Assembly (NCBI GenBank): GCA_905234245.1
Contig: CAJOGN010000016.1
Location: 18,453-63,819, forward strand
DNA length: 45,367 bases
Source: an uncultured Lachnospiraceae bacterium
GTDB lineage: Bacteria > Bacillota > Clostridia > Lachnospirales > Lachnospiraceae
Direction: 5' to 3'
In this document: piece after piece, positions 17,648 to 26,912 of the stretch
How the letters are laid out: each line of letters opens with the position of its first letter
Numbering within the stretch: the first letter of the stretch is position 1
The notes under the pieces: model-generated
What the model saw: only the letters and a program-made list of their open reading frames with translations
Databases searched by the model: none
Told to the model about the DNA's origin: nothing
Position numbers and translations under genes: made by a program

Positions 17648-18622
17648 ATGTCGTTACCTAATTCGTTATACGATAGTATAATGAGAGATTATTCTGAGAG
17701 AAAAGCAAAAAGTGCAATTGACAGCAGAAATCTTAAGAATGAAATATATAGTAAGAACCCAAGATTATCTAAGATAGATGAGCTAGTTGCTACGGAGAGC
17801 ATAGAAGCGTCTCGTAGGATGATGAAGGGGGATGCCAATGCTCTTAATGAGTTGAAGAGTAAGATTAATGAGCTTAAGGCTGAGAAAGAGAAGATACTTA
17901 GGGATATGGGATATTCCATAGAGGATTTGGAAGCTAAGTATGTATGTAATGATTGTAAGGATACAGGCTTTGTTAATGGCAAGCCTTGCCACTGCTTTAG
18001 ACAGGCCTCAATTGATAAGGTATATTCCCAGAGTCGATTTGATGATGTATTAAGCAAGGAGAATTTTAATAACTTTAGGCTGGATTTCTATAGTCGCAAT
18101 GTATTCGAGAATGATATTTCGGCATATGATAATGCTGAAAATGTGTTAAGAAGATGTAAGGAATTCTGTGACAATCCTAATGGAGACAATCTTTTACTAT
18201 ATGGTCCCCCGGGAGTTGGCAAGACCTATCTTACACACTGTATTGCCAAAGAGCTGTTAGATAATGCTGTAAGCGTGCTATACTTTACAGCAGAAGAGCT
18301 AGTCAGAGTGTTTGAACAGGAGACTTTTGATAAAGAGAAGACATTTACAGAGTCTTCTGAGAATATATTTGATGCTGATGTGCTTATTATTGATGATTTG
18401 GGAACAGAATTTCCTAATTCCTTTACATCAGCCAAGATTTTTACATGTATCAACGAACGCTTGATTCGAGGGAAAAGTACAATTATTTCCACGAATCTTT
18501 CACTCCAGGAATTATTGGAGATATATTCAGAAAGAACATTTTCAAGAATAAGTGGCTTCAGAATAATGAAGCTATTTGGGGATGATATTCGAATAATGAA
18601 TAAAGCGTTAATAGATAATTAA
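17648..18622 (+). CDS. DnaC/DnaI-like helicase loader ATPase
   Basis: The protein has 324 residues. Near residues 100-115 there is a zinc-finger-like set, CNDCKDTGF then CHCF, as in DnaI. The AAA+ core has Walker A GPPGVGKT near 186-193 and Walker B VLIIDDLGTE near 244-253, with sensor-type STNLS and the arginine-rich ERTFSRI near the end. DnaC/DnaI proteins load the DnaB-type helicase during initiation and restart. The IstB transposition ATPases share this fold, but there is no transposase here and the partner is a DnaD protein, so the replication role is preferred. Good ribosome site GAGGGAGA. Confidence 0.9.
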   Translation: MSLPNSLYDSIMRDYSERKAKSAIDSRNLKNEIYSKNPRLSKIDELVATESIEASRRMMKGDANALNELKSKINELKAEKEKILRDMGYSIEDLEAKYVCNDCKDTGFVNGKPCHCFRQASIDKVYSQSRFDDVLSKENFNNFRLDFYSRNVFENDISAYDNAENVLRRCKEFCDNPNGDNLLLYGPPGVGKTYLTHCIAKELLDNAVSVLYFTAEELVRVFEQETFDKEKTFTESSENIFDADVLIIDDLGTEFPNSFTSAKIFTCINERLIRGKSTIISTNLSLQELLEIYSERTFSRISGFRIMKLFGDDIRIMNKALIDN

Positions 18623-18646
18623 TATTAGAAAATGGAGGGTATATTA

Positions 18647-19825
18647 ATGCCAAGCGATGAGAATTATGTAAAGAATGCGCCGTCTTTCGGTTCACTAGGT
18701 CTGATTCCACTTAAGAGTATTGAGGAATTAGGTAACAAGGTTGACAAGTACCTTGTTGGATGGAGAGCTAAGAGAGATACAAATTACGATGAGATATTAA
18801 GACAGGGCTATAAGTTAGATTCTTATATAGTTGAGGCTTCTGTTCCACGTTTTGGTTCGGGAGAGGCTAAGGGTACACTTGGTCAGTCAATTAGAGGATT
18901 AGACTTATTCATTATGGTTGATATCACTAATTATAGTCTCACATATTCTCTATGTGGACATACTAATCATATGTCACCTGATGACCACTACTCTGACCTT
19001 AAGAGAATAATCGCAGCAGTAGGTGGTAAGGCAAGACGTATTACTGTTATTATGCCTTTTCTTTATGAGAGTAGACAGCATAGACGTTCTTCAAGAGAAT
19101 CCCTTGACTGTGCACTTGCACTTCAAGAGCTTGTTGCAATGGGCGTAACTAATATCATTACATTTGACGCACATGACCCAAGAGTTCAGAATGCGATTCC
19201 TCTATATGGATTCGAGACTGTTCAGCCATCGTATCAATTCGTTAAGGGAATCCTTAATAATGTTGATGACATTCAGATTGATCCGGAGCATCTTATGGTT
19301 GTATCACCTGATGAAGGTGCAACAGACAGAGCTGTATATCTTGCAGGTGTGTTAGGCGTAGATATGGGTATGTTCTATAAGAGAAGAGATTATTCTAAGA
19401 TTGTAGATGGACGTAATCCTATTGTGGCACACGAGTTCTTAGGTTCAGATGTAGAGGGTAAGGACGTATTCATTGTAGATGATATGATTTCATCTGGTGA
19501 AAGTATGATTGATGTTGCTACAGAGCTTAAGAAGCGTAAGGCTGGAAGAATCTTCGTAATATCAACATTTGGCCTGTTTACTAATGGATTAGAGAAGTTC
19601 GACAAGGCATACGAAGAGGGATTAATATACAGACTTGTTACAACTAACTTAACATATCAGACACCAGAGCTTCTTGAGAGGGAGTATTATATTAATTGTG
19701 ATATGAGTAAATATATTGCAATTATCGTGGATACTCTTAATCATGACTGTTCTATTAGTGACCTTCTTAATCCATATGACAGAATTAAGAAATTCGTTAA
19801 GGAGTACAAGGCTAAGCAGAAGTAA
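18647..19825 (+). CDS. prs: Ribose-phosphate pyrophosphokinase (PRPP synthetase)
   Basis: The protein has 392 residues from ATG 18647. I prefer this start because GGAGGG (18635-18640) lies 6 bases upstream and overlaps the earlier ATG at 18632. Family motifs: the PRPP-binding loop VFIVDDMISSGESM near 280-293, the ATP/ribose-5-phosphate region RRSSRESLDCALALQEL near 147-163, and FDAHDPRVQNAIPL near 170-185. It converts ribose-5-phosphate and ATP to PRPP for purine, pyrimidine, histidine and tryptophan synthesis. It is about 75 residues longer than the classical ~315-residue enzyme, because of an N-terminal extension and internal additions. Confidence 0.93.
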   Translation: MPSDENYVKNAPSFGSLGLIPLKSIEELGNKVDKYLVGWRAKRDTNYDEILRQGYKLDSYIVEASVPRFGSGEAKGTLGQSIRGLDLFIMVDITNYSLTYSLCGHTNHMSPDDHYSDLKRIIAAVGGKARRITVIMPFLYESRQHRRSSRESLDCALALQELVAMGVTNIITFDAHDPRVQNAIPLYGFETVQPSYQFVKGILNNVDDIQIDPEHLMVVSPDEGATDRAVYLAGVLGVDMGMFYKRRDYSKIVDGRNPIVAHEFLGSDVEGKDVFIVDDMISSGESMIDVATELKKRKAGRIFVISTFGLFTNGLEKFDKAYEEGLIYRLVTTNLTYQTPELLEREYYINCDMSKYIAIIVDTLNHDCSISDLLNPYDRIKKFVKEYKAKQK

Positions 19826-19848
19826 ATAGCTAAGGATAGGAGAGATAG

Positions 19849-20631
19849 ATGAAGTTCGATATGCATTGTCATACCCATGAGGGTTCTCCTGATTCGAAGG
19901 TTAGTGTAGAAAGGTATATTAAGCTTCTTAGAGATCAGGGATTTAATGGGATGCTTGTGACAGATCATAACTCGTACAACGGTTACAGATACTATCGTGA
20001 TTATATTAATGGCAAGAAATATAAGGATTTCTACATGCTTCAGGGCATAGAATATGATACCTTTAACGCAGGTCATTTTATAGTTGTCATGCCAACAGGC
20101 GAGGCACCGATACTTATGGAGAAGCGTGGTCTTAAGATAGAGACCCTTATTGACGTGGTACACTCCCGTGGAGGTATCTTAGGACCGGCGCACCCCTGCG
20201 GCGAGAATTTTCTTAGTATATATAATACCGGTAAGTTCAAAACCGACAGGAGCCTTACAAGAGAGTTTGATTTTATTGAGGCTTTTAATTCCTGTGAGGA
20301 CTACCCGGATAATGACAAGGCAAGGGTAATAGCTCAGATTTATAATAAGCCAATGTTTTCAGGAAGTGATTCCCACAGGGAGTCATCAGTAGGTACAGCG
20401 GCAACCTACTTTGAGGGAGATATTACAAGCGAGAACGATTTAATTAATTATATTAAATCGGGAGGAAAGACGACTATAGAGGGAGAAAGGTGGTATGGTA
20501 CTACCAAAGATCACCTTGGAATCTTTAATAAATCCCTTGTATACGGATTCTTCTTATACAACAAGGCTGGAGCACTCGCAAAGACCTACAGGAGAAGGAA
20601 AGAATACAAAAAACATAAAAGGGGACATTGA
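19849..20631 (+). CDS. PHP-domain metal-dependent phosphoesterase
   Basis: The protein has 260 residues. The PHP metal-binding motifs are present: MHCHTHEGSPDS at the N-terminus, VTDHNSYNGYR near 40, GIEYDT near 66, ILGPAHPCGEN near 108-118, and SGSDSHRESSVG near 170-182. PHP proteins use two or three metal ions to hydrolyse phosphoesters, for example histidinol phosphate or nucleoside 3',5'-bisphosphate. The substrate here cannot be assigned. It follows prs by 23 bases with a good ribosome site (AGGAGA) and is closed by a terminator. Confidence 0.85.
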   Translation: MKFDMHCHTHEGSPDSKVSVERYIKLLRDQGFNGMLVTDHNSYNGYRYYRDYINGKKYKDFYMLQGIEYDTFNAGHFIVVMPTGEAPILMEKRGLKIETLIDVVHSRGGILGPAHPCGENFLSIYNTGKFKTDRSLTREFDFIEAFNSCEDYPDNDKARVIAQIYNKPMFSGSDSHRESSVGTAATYFEGDITSENDLINYIKSGGKTTIEGERWYGTTKDHLGIFNKSLVYGFFLYNKAGALAKTYRRRKEYKKHKRGH

Positions 20632-20635
20632 TTAA

Positions 20636-20670
20636 AAAAGCGGAAGGAAACTTTCGCTTTTCTTTTTTTT
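20636..20670 (+). terminator. Intrinsic terminator after the PHP gene
   Basis: AAAAGCGGAAG pairs with CTTTCGCTTTT around GAAA, with one G-T wobble, followed by C and eight T. Confidence 0.88.
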
Positions 20671-20801
20671 CGTTTGGGGCAAAAGTACCATATTTTAGAC
20701 ATCGTGAATAAAGAAGATACCACATATTGTGATTTTTTGTAGAATACTTATGCAAGGTGCACAAAAAACAAAAAGAATTTTTAGTATTTTAGGAATAATT
20801 G

Positions 20802-20830
20802 TTGCAAAGAAAATTGAAAATAGTTATACT
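20802..20830 (+). promoter_or_regulatory. Sigma-A-type promoter for glgC-glgD
   Basis: TTGCAA (20802-20807) and TATACT (20825-20830) are separated by exactly 17 bases, 70 bases before glgC. The transcribed leader can form TAGCT-t-GTG/CAC-AGCTA (20843-20862), which competes with CTAGT/ACTAG (20860-20879). Confidence 0.7.
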
Positions 20831-20899
20831 TAATATATCGTATAGCTTGTGTATCACAGCTAGTTGTAGATATTACTAGAAAAACATGAGGTGATTGGT

Positions 20900-22174
20900 A
20901 TGGGAAAGAAAGAGATGATTGCTATGTTGCTTGCTGGCGGGCAAGGAAGCAGATTAGGAGTATTGACTTCTGATGTAGCAAAGCCAGCTGTCGCTTTTGG
21001 CGGAAAGTATAGGATTATTGATTTTCCGTTAAGTAACTGTATTAATTCAGGTATTGATACTGTTGGTGTTCTTACTCAGTATCAGCCACTTAGACTTAAT
21101 ACACATATTGGTATTGGTATTCCTTGGGACTTAGATCGTAATAACGGTGGTGTAACAGTTCTTCCACCTTATGAGAAGAGTGACAATGCTGAATGGTATA
21201 CAGGAACAGCTAATGCCATTTATCAGAATATAAAGTATATCGAAGGATATGACCCTGATTATGTATTAATCCTATCAGGTGACCATATCTACAAGATGGA
21301 TTATGAGGCAATGCTGGATTTACATAAGCAGAATCAGGCCAGTGTAACAATTGCAGCGATGCCAGTTCCAATTGAGGAAGCCAGCAGATTCGGTATAGTT
21401 GTAACAGATGACAATGGTCAGATTACAGAATTCGAAGAGAAGCCTGAGAAGCCGAAGAGTAATCTTGCATCTATGGGTATTTACATTTTTAGTTGGCCAG
21501 TGCTTAGAGAAGCGCTTATTACTATGAAGGATCAGAATGGTTGTGACTTCGGTAAGCACATTATTCCATATTGCCATGAGAATGGTGAGAGAATCTTTGC
21601 TTATGAATTCAATGGCTATTGGAAGGATGTAGGAACACTTGGTTCATATTGGGAAGCTAATATGGAGCTTATCGATTTGATTCCTGAGTTCAACCTCTAT
21701 GAAGAGTTTTGGAAGATTTATACTAAGCAGAATCAGATTGAGCCTCAATATATTGCATCAACAGCCTCTGTTAAGAAGTCAATTACTGGTGCGGGTAATG
21801 AGATATATGGTAAGGTTGAGAATTCCGTTCTTGGTGCCGGAGTTGTAGTAGAGGAAGGCGCAAGCGTAGTAGACTCTATCATTATGAAGAATACGGTTAT
21901 CAAGAAGGGAGCACGAATAGAAAAATCAATTATTGCTGAGGATTGCGTGATTGGTGAGAACACCAAGGTAGGCGTAGGAGAATCGGCTGAGAGTAAGCTT
22001 AGTGCTAAGATATATGCATTTGATTTGGCAGTTGTAGGTGAGAATTCCACGATTCCTGCTAATGTAGAAATTGGTAAGAATACAGCGATTCGTGGACAGA
22101 CAACTGAAGAGGACTTTCCTCAAGGCAAGTTAGAAAGTGGCGGATATATTATTAAGGAAGGTGAAGAATCATGA
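20900..22174 (+). CDS. glgC: Glucose-1-phosphate adenylyltransferase
   Basis: The protein has 424 residues from ATG 20900; the GTG at 20891 lies within the ribosome site GAGGTGA and is rejected. The nucleotidyltransferase signature [11 protein letters not shown] is at residues 11-21, followed by [19 protein letters not shown], then GTANAIYQN and [12 protein letters not shown]. The C-terminal ~130 residues are a left-handed beta-helix (hexapeptide-like [17 protein letters not shown]). The enzyme makes ADP-glucose from glucose-1-phosphate and ATP, the committed step of glycogen synthesis. glgD overlaps its stop by 4 bases, so the subunits are co-translated. Confidence 0.96.
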   Translation: MGKKEMIAMLLAGGQGSRLGVLTSDVAKPAVAFGGKYRIIDFPLSNCINSGIDTVGVLTQYQPLRLNTHIGIGIPWDLDRNNGGVTVLPPYEKSDNAEWYTGTANAIYQNIKYIEGYDPDYVLILSGDHIYKMDYEAMLDLHKQNQASVTIAAMPVPIEEASRFGIVVTDDNGQITEFEEKPEKPKSNLASMGIYIFSWPVLREALITMKDQNGCDFGKHIIPYCHENGERIFAYEFNGYWKDVGTLGSYWEANMELIDLIPEFNLYEEFWKIYTKQNQIEPQYIASTASVKKSITGAGNEIYGKVENSVLGAGVVVEEGASVVDSIIMKNTVIKKGARIEKSIIAEDCVIGENTKVGVGESAESKLSAKIYAFDLAVVGENSTIPANVEIGKNTAIRGQTTEEDFPQGKLESGGYIIKEGEES

Positions 22175-23289
22175 AAGCATTAGGAATTATTTTGGCTGGT
22201 GGTAATAGTTCTAGAATGGGTAATTTATCTGACAAGAGAGCTATATCTGCTATGCCAGTAGGAGGAAGCTATAGAGGAATTGATTTTGCATTATCTAATA
22301 TGACTAATTCGCATATTCAGACAGTTGCAGTACTTAGTCAGTATAATGCCAGGTCACTTAACGAACACTTAGCATCATCTAAGTGGTGGAATTTTGGTAG
22401 AAAGCAAGGCGGATTATTCGTGTTTACACCAACAGTTACAACAGACAACAGTTGGTGGTATAGAGGAACAGCTGATGCCATGTGGCAGAACATTGACTTC
22501 CTTAAGAAATGTCATGAGCCATATGTAGTTATTGCAAGCGGTGACGGAATATACAAGATTGATTTCAATGCTGTATTAGATTATCACATTCGTAAGCAAT
22601 CAGACATCACAGTTGTATGTGCCAAGGTGCCTGAGTCAGATGACATTAGTCGCTTCGGTGTAGTTAAGATGGATGCTGACGGTCTTGTAACAAGCTTCGA
22701 AGAGAAGCCTATGATGCCAAGATCGAATATTGTATCAACTGGTATGTATGTAATAAGAAGACGTAGCTTAATCGAACTCTTAGAGCAGTGCAACCAGGAA
22801 GGCAGATATAACTTTGTTACTGATATTCTTATCAGATATAAGGGAATGAAGAAGATATATGGTTATATGCATGAAAGCTATTGGAGTAATATAGCCAGCG
22901 TAGAATCATACTACAACACTAATATGGATTTCTTGAATCCAGAGGTGAGAGACTTCTTCTTTAGGAAAGGTTCTAAGATTTATTCAAAATCATTTGACCT
23001 TCCACCAGCGAAGTTTAACGCTCCAGCGGATGTTAAGGATTCACTGGTAGCAAGTGGATGTATCATCAATAGTAAGGTTGAGCATTCAGTATTATTTAAG
23101 AACGTATTTATAGGCAACAACAGCGTAATCAAGAACTCAATCATTCTGCCTAATGTATATATAGGGGACAACGTTAGAGTAGAGAACTGTATCGTGGAGA
23201 CCCACGAGACGCTGATGAGTGATACCGAATATATTGGGGAAAATGGTATCAAGATCGTTGTTGAAAGCAAAAGTAGATACGGAATCTAA
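22171..23289 (+). CDS. glgD: Glucose-1-phosphate adenylyltransferase GlgD subunit
   Basis: The protein has 372 residues, shorter than GlgC. It keeps the fold ([46 protein letters not shown]) and the beta-helix C-terminus, but the GlgC loop GGQGSRLG is changed to GGNSSRMG. In Firmicutes GlgD pairs with GlgC to form a hetero-oligomer and boosts or tunes activity, with little activity alone. The ATGA overlap with glgC shows coupling. No terminator is obvious in the 60-odd bases before spoVG. Confidence 0.95.
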   Translation: MKALGIILAGGNSSRMGNLSDKRAISAMPVGGSYRGIDFALSNMTNSHIQTVAVLSQYNARSLNEHLASSKWWNFGRKQGGLFVFTPTVTTDNSWWYRGTADAMWQNIDFLKKCHEPYVVIASGDGIYKIDFNAVLDYHIRKQSDITVVCAKVPESDDISRFGVVKMDADGLVTSFEEKPMMPRSNIVSTGMYVIRRRSLIELLEQCNQEGRYNFVTDILIRYKGMKKIYGYMHESYWSNIASVESYYNTNMDFLNPEVRDFFFRKGSKIYSKSFDLPPAKFNAPADVKDSLVASGCIINSKVEHSVLFKNVFIGNNSVIKNSIILPNVYIGDNVRVENCIVETHETLMSDTEYIGENGIKIVVESKSRYGI

Positions 23290-23358
23290 GCGTGCCTTTT
23301 AGGAGAAAAGCTCAAAAGTTAATGCTAGGGGAAAAATTATTGTAAGGGAGAGATGAAT

Positions 23359-23658
23359 ATGAATATCACAGATATTAGGATGCGCATGTCCAAGGATTCG
23401 TCTAGAAATGTGTTGGCAACAGCATCAATCACTATCGACGATGAGTTTGTAGTACATGACATTAAGGTTATATCTGGAAGCAAAGGGCTATTTATAGGAA
23501 TGCCTTCAAGAAGGGGAGGACGAGACAACGAATACAAAGACATAGCACACCCTATCAAGTTAGAGACTAGAGAGCACATACAGAAATTAATACTTGACAA
23601 GTACCAGGTGATGCTTCAGGAAGAAGGGGCATCTGAGGGTACACAGGAAGAAGAATAA
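23359..23658 (+). CDS. spoVG: Septation regulator SpoVG
   Basis: The protein has 99 residues from ATG 23359, which is six bases after GGGAGA; an in-frame ATG at 23353 sits too close to the ribosome site. The sequence NITDIRMRM, then ASITIDDEFVVHDIKVISG, GLFIGMPSRR and IAHPI covers the whole SpoVG family core. SpoVG is a small RNA- and DNA-binding protein that affects septation, sporulation and exoproduct genes in Firmicutes. The C-terminus is acidic (EEGASEGTQEEE). A terminator follows. Confidence 0.95.
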   Translation: MNITDIRMRMSKDSSRNVLATASITIDDEFVVHDIKVISGSKGLFIGMPSRRGGRDNEYKDIAHPIKLETREHIQKLILDKYQVMLQEEGASEGTQEEE

Positions 23659-23696
23659 CTAATTCCTACAATAAGAAGAAAATAGATTACGATATG

Positions 23697-23746
23697 ATTC
23701 ACTTTCGCGGCAGTTAAAGATTAATTGCCAAGAAAGTGAATTTTTC
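23697..23746 (+). terminator. Intrinsic terminator after spoVG
   Basis: ATTCACTTTC (23697-23706) pairs with GAAAGTGAAT (23732-23741), with GGCA/TGCC inside, followed by TTTT. Confidence 0.88.
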
Positions 23747-23757
23747 TTGAGTTTTTG

Positions 23758-23786
23758 TTGACTGCAGCGCCAATTCGTGATATATT
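23758..23786 (+). promoter_or_regulatory. Sigma-A-type promoter for rpmG-secE-nusG
   Basis: TTGACT (23758-23763) and TATATT (23781-23786) with a 17-base spacer, directly after the spoVG terminator. Confidence 0.8.
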
Positions 23787-23794
23787 GTTAAAGC

Positions 23795-23819
23795 GACTAA
23801 AAAGTTAGGTCTTTTTTTT
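23795..23819 (+). terminator. Terminator-like hairpin at the very 5' end of the rpmG-secE-nusG transcript
   Basis: GACTAA pairs with TTA-g-GTC (one bulged G) around AAAG and is followed by eight T. It starts only about 9 bases after the -10 box, so it would be the first structure of the transcript. The stem is short; its strength is uncertain. Confidence 0.4.
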
Positions 23820-23900
23820 ATGCTTTTCTTTAGAAACTGTTCGTCTAGAGAAAATAAGCGTTGAGAAGGCCATTTAAGAGAGAAAATGGAGGTGGAAGCA

Positions 23901-24050
23901 GTGCGTACGAAGATTACATTAGCATGCACAGAATGTCAGCGTAGAAACTATGATTTGACAAAAGACAAGAAAGCCCATCCAGACAGAATGGAGACAAAGA
24001 AATATTGTAGATTCTGTAAGAAACATACTCTACACAAAGAAACAAAGTAA
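23901..24050 (+). CDS. rpmG: 50S ribosomal protein L33
   Basis: The 49-residue protein begins [17 protein letters not shown] and ends [16 protein letters not shown]. The two CxxC pairs (CTEC and CRFC) bind zinc, so this is the zinc-containing form of L33. The GTG at 23901 lies six bases after GGAGGTGG; an in-frame ATG at 23886 overlaps that ribosome site and is rejected. It is the first gene of the rpmG-secE-nusG unit, and its stop overlaps the ribosome site of secE. Confidence 0.95.
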   Translation: MRTKITLACTECQRRNYDLTKDKKAHPDRMETKKYCRFCKKHTLHKETK

Positions 24051-24062
24051 GGAGTGGTTAAG

Positions 24063-24260
24063 ATGGCAGAAGTAAAAGAAAAGAAACAAAGTCGCTTTGA
24101 GGCATTGAAAGCTGAGTTTGGCAAGATTGTATGGCCAAGCGGCAAAGCGGTAACAAAGCAGACGATCGCAACTATTGTAGTTTCAGTCGTTCTCGGACTA
24201 ATAATCGCTGCAATTGATTTATTAGTTCAAATGGGTGTTGATGTTTTGATTAACCTATAG
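24063..24260 (+). CDS. secE: Preprotein translocase subunit SecE
   Basis: The protein has 65 residues from ATG 24063; AAGGAG ends eight bases before it, and the GTG at 24054 overlaps that site. The N-terminus is charged (AEVKEKKQSRFEALKAEFGKI) and contains the conserved IVWPSGKAVTKQT, followed by one membrane helix (IATIVVSVVLGLIIAAIDLLV). The single-helix form is usual in Gram-positive bacteria. SecE clamps SecY in the protein-export channel. Position between rpmG and nusG is the classic order. Confidence 0.96.
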   Translation: MAEVKEKKQSRFEALKAEFGKIVWPSGKAVTKQTIATIVVSVVLGLIIAAIDLLVQMGVDVLINL

Positions 24261-24286
24261 GAATTCTTAGTACAGGAGGATCTAAG

Positions 24287-24808
24287 ATGGCAGAGGCAAA
24301 ATGGTATGTCGTACATACTTACTCAGGCTATGAGAAGAAAGTAGAAGGAAGTATTAATAAAGCAATCGAGAATCGTCATCTTGAGGATGAGATTATTGAG
24401 GTGTGCGTTCCAATGCAGACTGAGGTTGTTGTTAAGGACGGCAAGACTAAGACTGTTGAGAAGAAGAAATTCCCTGGATATGTCTTTGTTAATATGGTCA
24501 TGAATGATGACACATGGTATGTTGTTCGTAATACAAGAGGTGTAACAGGATTCGTTGGTCCTGGAAGCAAGCCTGTTCCTTTGACTCCTGAAGAAGAGAG
24601 AAGTCATCTTGGTATTAAGACTGAGAATCTAGTAGTCGACTTTGGTGTAGGAGATGAGGTAGAAGTTATTGGCGGAGCATTCAAGGATACTGTTGCAGTA
24701 ATTCAAGAAATGAACCACGCTAAGCAGACAGCTACAATTCATGCTTACGTCCTAGGCGGCGAGAGACCTGTAGAAATCAGTTTTTCAGACATCAAAAAAA
24801 TAAATTAA
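24287..24808 (+). CDS. nusG: Transcription termination/antitermination protein NusG
   Basis: The protein has 173 residues. The NGN domain begins [17 protein letters not shown] and includes [11 protein letters not shown] and [15 protein letters not shown]. The C-terminal KOW domain has [19 protein letters not shown]. NusG binds RNA polymerase, affects pausing and termination, and links transcription to ribosomes. Ribosome site AGGAGG. It is followed 13 bases later by rplK. Confidence 0.97.
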   Translation: MAEAKWYVVHTYSGYEKKVEGSINKAIENRHLEDEIIEVCVPMQTEVVVKDGKTKTVEKKKFPGYVFVNMVMNDDTWYVVRNTRGVTGFVGPGSKPVPLTPEEERSHLGIKTENLVVDFGVGDEVEVIGGAFKDTVAVIQEMNHAKQTATIHAYVLGGERPVEISFSDIKKIN

Positions 24809-24821
24809 GGAGGAAAGTAAA

Positions 24822-25247
24822 TTGGCAAAGAAAATAGAAGGATATATTAAATTACAAATTGCTGCAGGTAAAGCTACACCAGCACCACCTGTTGGACCAG
24901 CACTTGGTCAGCATGGTGTTAACATTGTAGAATTTACTAAGCAGTTTAACGCTAAGACAGCTGATATGGGAGATACAATCGTTCCTGTAGTAATTACAGT
25001 ATATGAAGATAGAAGCTTTAGCTTCATCACTAAGACCCCACCAGCTGCCGTTATGATTAAGAAGGCATGTAAGATTCAGTCAGGATCTGGTGAGCCAAAT
25101 GTAAAGAAGGTCGCAAAAATTACAAGAGCTCAACTTCAGGAGATCGCTGAGACTAAGATGAAGGATCTTAATGCTGCTAACATTGATTCAGCTATTAGCA
25201 TGATTGCTGGTACAGCTCGTTCAATGGGTGTTGAAGTAGTAGATTAA
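24822..25247 (+). CDS. rplK: 50S ribosomal protein L11
   Basis: The protein has 141 residues, the normal length. Conserved stretches are [29 protein letters not shown] at the N-terminus (written here in family order), [16 protein letters not shown] in the middle, and [11 protein letters not shown] at the end. L11 forms the GTPase-associated centre with 23S rRNA and L10/L12. The start is TTG, fixed by AAGGAGG and by the family N-terminus ([10 protein letters not shown]). Confidence 0.97.
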   Translation: MAKKIEGYIKLQIAAGKATPAPPVGPALGQHGVNIVEFTKQFNAKTADMGDTIVPVVITVYEDRSFSFITKTPPAAVMIKKACKIQSGSGEPNVKKVAKITRAQLQEIAETKMKDLNAANIDSAISMIAGTARSMGVEVVD

Positions 25248-25268
25248 TTAAGAACTAATTGATATAAA

Positions 25269-25298
25269 GTGGGAGGGAACAGACCCCGCTATAACCAC
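25269..25298 (+). promoter_or_regulatory. L1-binding operator in the rplK-rplA intergenic region
   Basis: GTGG (25269-25272) pairs with CCAC (25295-25298) and GGG (25275-25277) with CCC (25284-25286), leaving a short asymmetric internal loop (GA opposite CGCTATAA). This stem, asymmetric loop, stem layout just before the rplA ribosome site mimics the L1 site of 23S rRNA and is known for translational autoregulation by L1. Confidence 0.65.
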
Positions 25299-25312
25299 AG
25301 GAGGAATTAATT

Positions 25313-26005
25313 ATGAAACATGGAAAGAATTATAAGGCATCATTAGAGACTTATGATAAGTCAAAGACATATGATGTTAACGAGGCTATTGCACAGGTTA
25401 AGAAGAATGCAAAAGCTAAATTTGATGAGACAATCGAAGCTCATATTAGAACAGGATGTGACGGACGTCACGCTGAGCAACAGATTCGTGGTGCTGTAGT
25501 ATTACCACATGGAACAGGTAAGTCTGTACGTGTGTTAGTATTCGCCAAGGGCCCTAAGGCTGACGAAGCTACTGCAGCAGGTGCTGACTTTGTAGGAGCA
25601 GATGAGCTCATACCTAAGATTCAGAACGAAGGTTGGTTAGATTTTGACGTTGTTGTTGCTACACCAGATATGATGGGTGTTGTTGGTCGTCTTGGTCGTG
25701 TACTTGGACCTAAGGGATTAATGCCTAACCCTAAGGCTGGAACAGTTACTATGGATGTTACTAAGGCTGTTAACGACATCAAAGCTGGTAAGATTGAGTA
25801 TAGATTGGACAAGAGTAATATTATCCACGTGCCAATTGGTAAAGCTTCCTTTAGTGAGGAACAACTTGCTGACAACTTCCAGACTCTTATGGATGCAATT
25901 AACAAGGCTAAGCCTGCTAGCTTAAAGGGACAGTATTTAAGAAGCATTACATTAGCTCCTACAATGGGACCTGGTGTCAAGGTTAGTGCCGTTAAGGTAC
26001 AGTAA
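25313..26005 (+). CDS. rplA: 50S ribosomal protein L1
   Basis: The protein has 230 residues. Family motifs are [51 protein letters not shown] near residues 140-155, and [11 protein letters not shown]1 binds the L1 stalk of 23S rRNA and helps release E-site tRNA; it also represses its own mRNA, and a fitting operator sits directly upstream. Ribosome site AGGAGG. Confidence 0.97.
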   Translation: MKHGKNYKASLETYDKSKTYDVNEAIAQVKKNAKAKFDETIEAHIRTGCDGRHAEQQIRGAVVLPHGTGKSVRVLVFAKGPKADEATAAGADFVGADELIPKIQNEGWLDFDVVVATPDMMGVVGRLGRVLGPKGLMPNPKAGTVTMDVTKAVNDIKAGKIEYRLDKSNIIHVPIGKASFSEEQLADNFQTLMDAINKAKPASLKGQYLRSITLAPTMGPGVKVSAVKVQ

Positions 26006-26017
26006 TTAGAATTGTTA

Positions 26018-26046
26018 TTGACATCTAATATATAATTTGATATATT
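26018..26046 (+). promoter_or_regulatory. Sigma-A-type promoter for rplJ-rplL
   Basis: A perfect TTGACA (26018-26023), 17-base spacer and TATATT (26041-26046), immediately after the rplA stop. Confidence 0.85.
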
Positions 26047-26051
26047 ATACA

Positions 26052-26176
26052 AGCATGTTGCCGAAGACAGTAGGTGCTAAGCGTAATTCTGATAATTCAG
26101 ATCCTACCGAGGAACAATCATTACACTATGTTTATGATTATCACCCTCTCTGTCTTTATGGCGGAGAGGTTTTTTC
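26052..26176 (+). promoter_or_regulatory. Ribosomal protein L10 leader (rplJ attenuator)
   Basis: The leader contains GCCGAAGACAGTAGG at 26059-26073 and CCTACCGAGG at 26103-26112, the conserved halves of the L10-binding stem, and ends in a terminator hairpin (26145-26175). In Firmicutes, binding of L10(L12)4 to this leader lowers expression of rplJ-rplL. Confidence 0.88.
26145..26175 (+). terminator. Attenuator terminator in the L10 leader
   Basis: CCTCTCTG pairs with CGGAGAGG (one wobble) and is followed by six T. It lies upstream of rplJ, so it acts as an attenuator. Confidence 0.85.
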
Positions 26177-26247
26177 GTTGAGGTAATATGAATCATATCT
26201 GTAATACACATTTTACAGATGAAAATAAAATAAGGAGGTAATAGATT

Positions 26248-26886
26248 TTGGCTAAAGTAGAATTAAAGCAACCTGTCGTTCAGGAGATTTCTGAAAATGT
26301 TAAGGATGCTCAGTCTGTAGTAGTAGTTGACTATCGTGGTCTTACTGTTGCCGAGGACACACAGCTTCGTAGAGAATTAAGAGAAGCTGGCGTTACTTAC
26401 AAGGTATACAAGAATACAATGATGAACTTTGCATTCAAAGATACTGACTTTGAGAGTTTGTCAGATGTTCTTGAGGGACCAAGCGCAATCGCTATTTCGA
26501 AAGAAGATGCAACTGCTCCAGCAAGAGTATTAGCAAAGTTCGCTAAGAACGCACCTGCACTTGAGATCAAAGCTGGTGTTGTTGAAGGAACTTACTATGA
26601 TGCAGATGGTATGAAGGTAATCGCTTCAGTTCCATCAAGAGATGAGTTACTATCCAAGTTACTTGGAAGTATCCAGTCACCTATCGCCAACTTCGCTCGT
26701 GTTCTTAAGCAAATCGCTGAGAACGGAGGAGCAGCTGATGCAAGCGCAGATGATGCTAAGGCAGAGGCTCCAGCTGAGGAAGCTAAAGAAGAGGCTAAGG
26801 TAGAAGAAGCAAAAGAAGAAGCACCTGCAGAAGCTACAGAAGAGGCAAAAGCAGAGGCTACAGAAGAAGCAAAAGATGCTGAATAA
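26248..26886 (+). CDS. rplJ: 50S ribosomal protein L10 with extended Ala/Glu-rich tail
   Basis: The protein has 212 residues, about 40 more than the usual 165-175. The normal body is clear: [25 protein letters not shown] near residues 24-48 and [11 protein letters not shown] near 52-62. From about residue 163 the chain becomes a low-complexity acidic tail built of Ala, Glu and Lys (repeats such as [17 protein letters not shown]). L10 anchors L7/L12 dimers to the ribosomal stalk. The TTG start follows TAAGGAGGT by eight bases. Expression is under the upstream leader. The tail may be disordered or helical; its role is unknown. Confidence 0.95.
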   Translation: MAKVELKQPVVQEISENVKDAQSVVVVDYRGLTVAEDTQLRRELREAGVTYKVYKNTMMNFAFKDTDFESLSDVLEGPSAIAISKEDATAPARVLAKFAKNAPALEIKAGVVEGTYYDADGMKVIASVPSRDELLSKLLGSIQSPIANFARVLKQIAENGGAADASADDAKAEAPAEEAKEEAKVEEAKEEAPAEATEEAKAEATEEAKDAE

Positions 26887-26912
26887 TTATTAAGAATGGA
26901 GGATATAATAAA

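Noticed and set aside
17648-18622. IstB-type transposition ATPase
   Set aside because: Same fold, but no transposase or terminal repeats nearby and a DnaD partner precedes it.
26052-26176. Novel structured RNA before rplJ
   Set aside because: Its two conserved halves and attenuator fit the known L10 leader.
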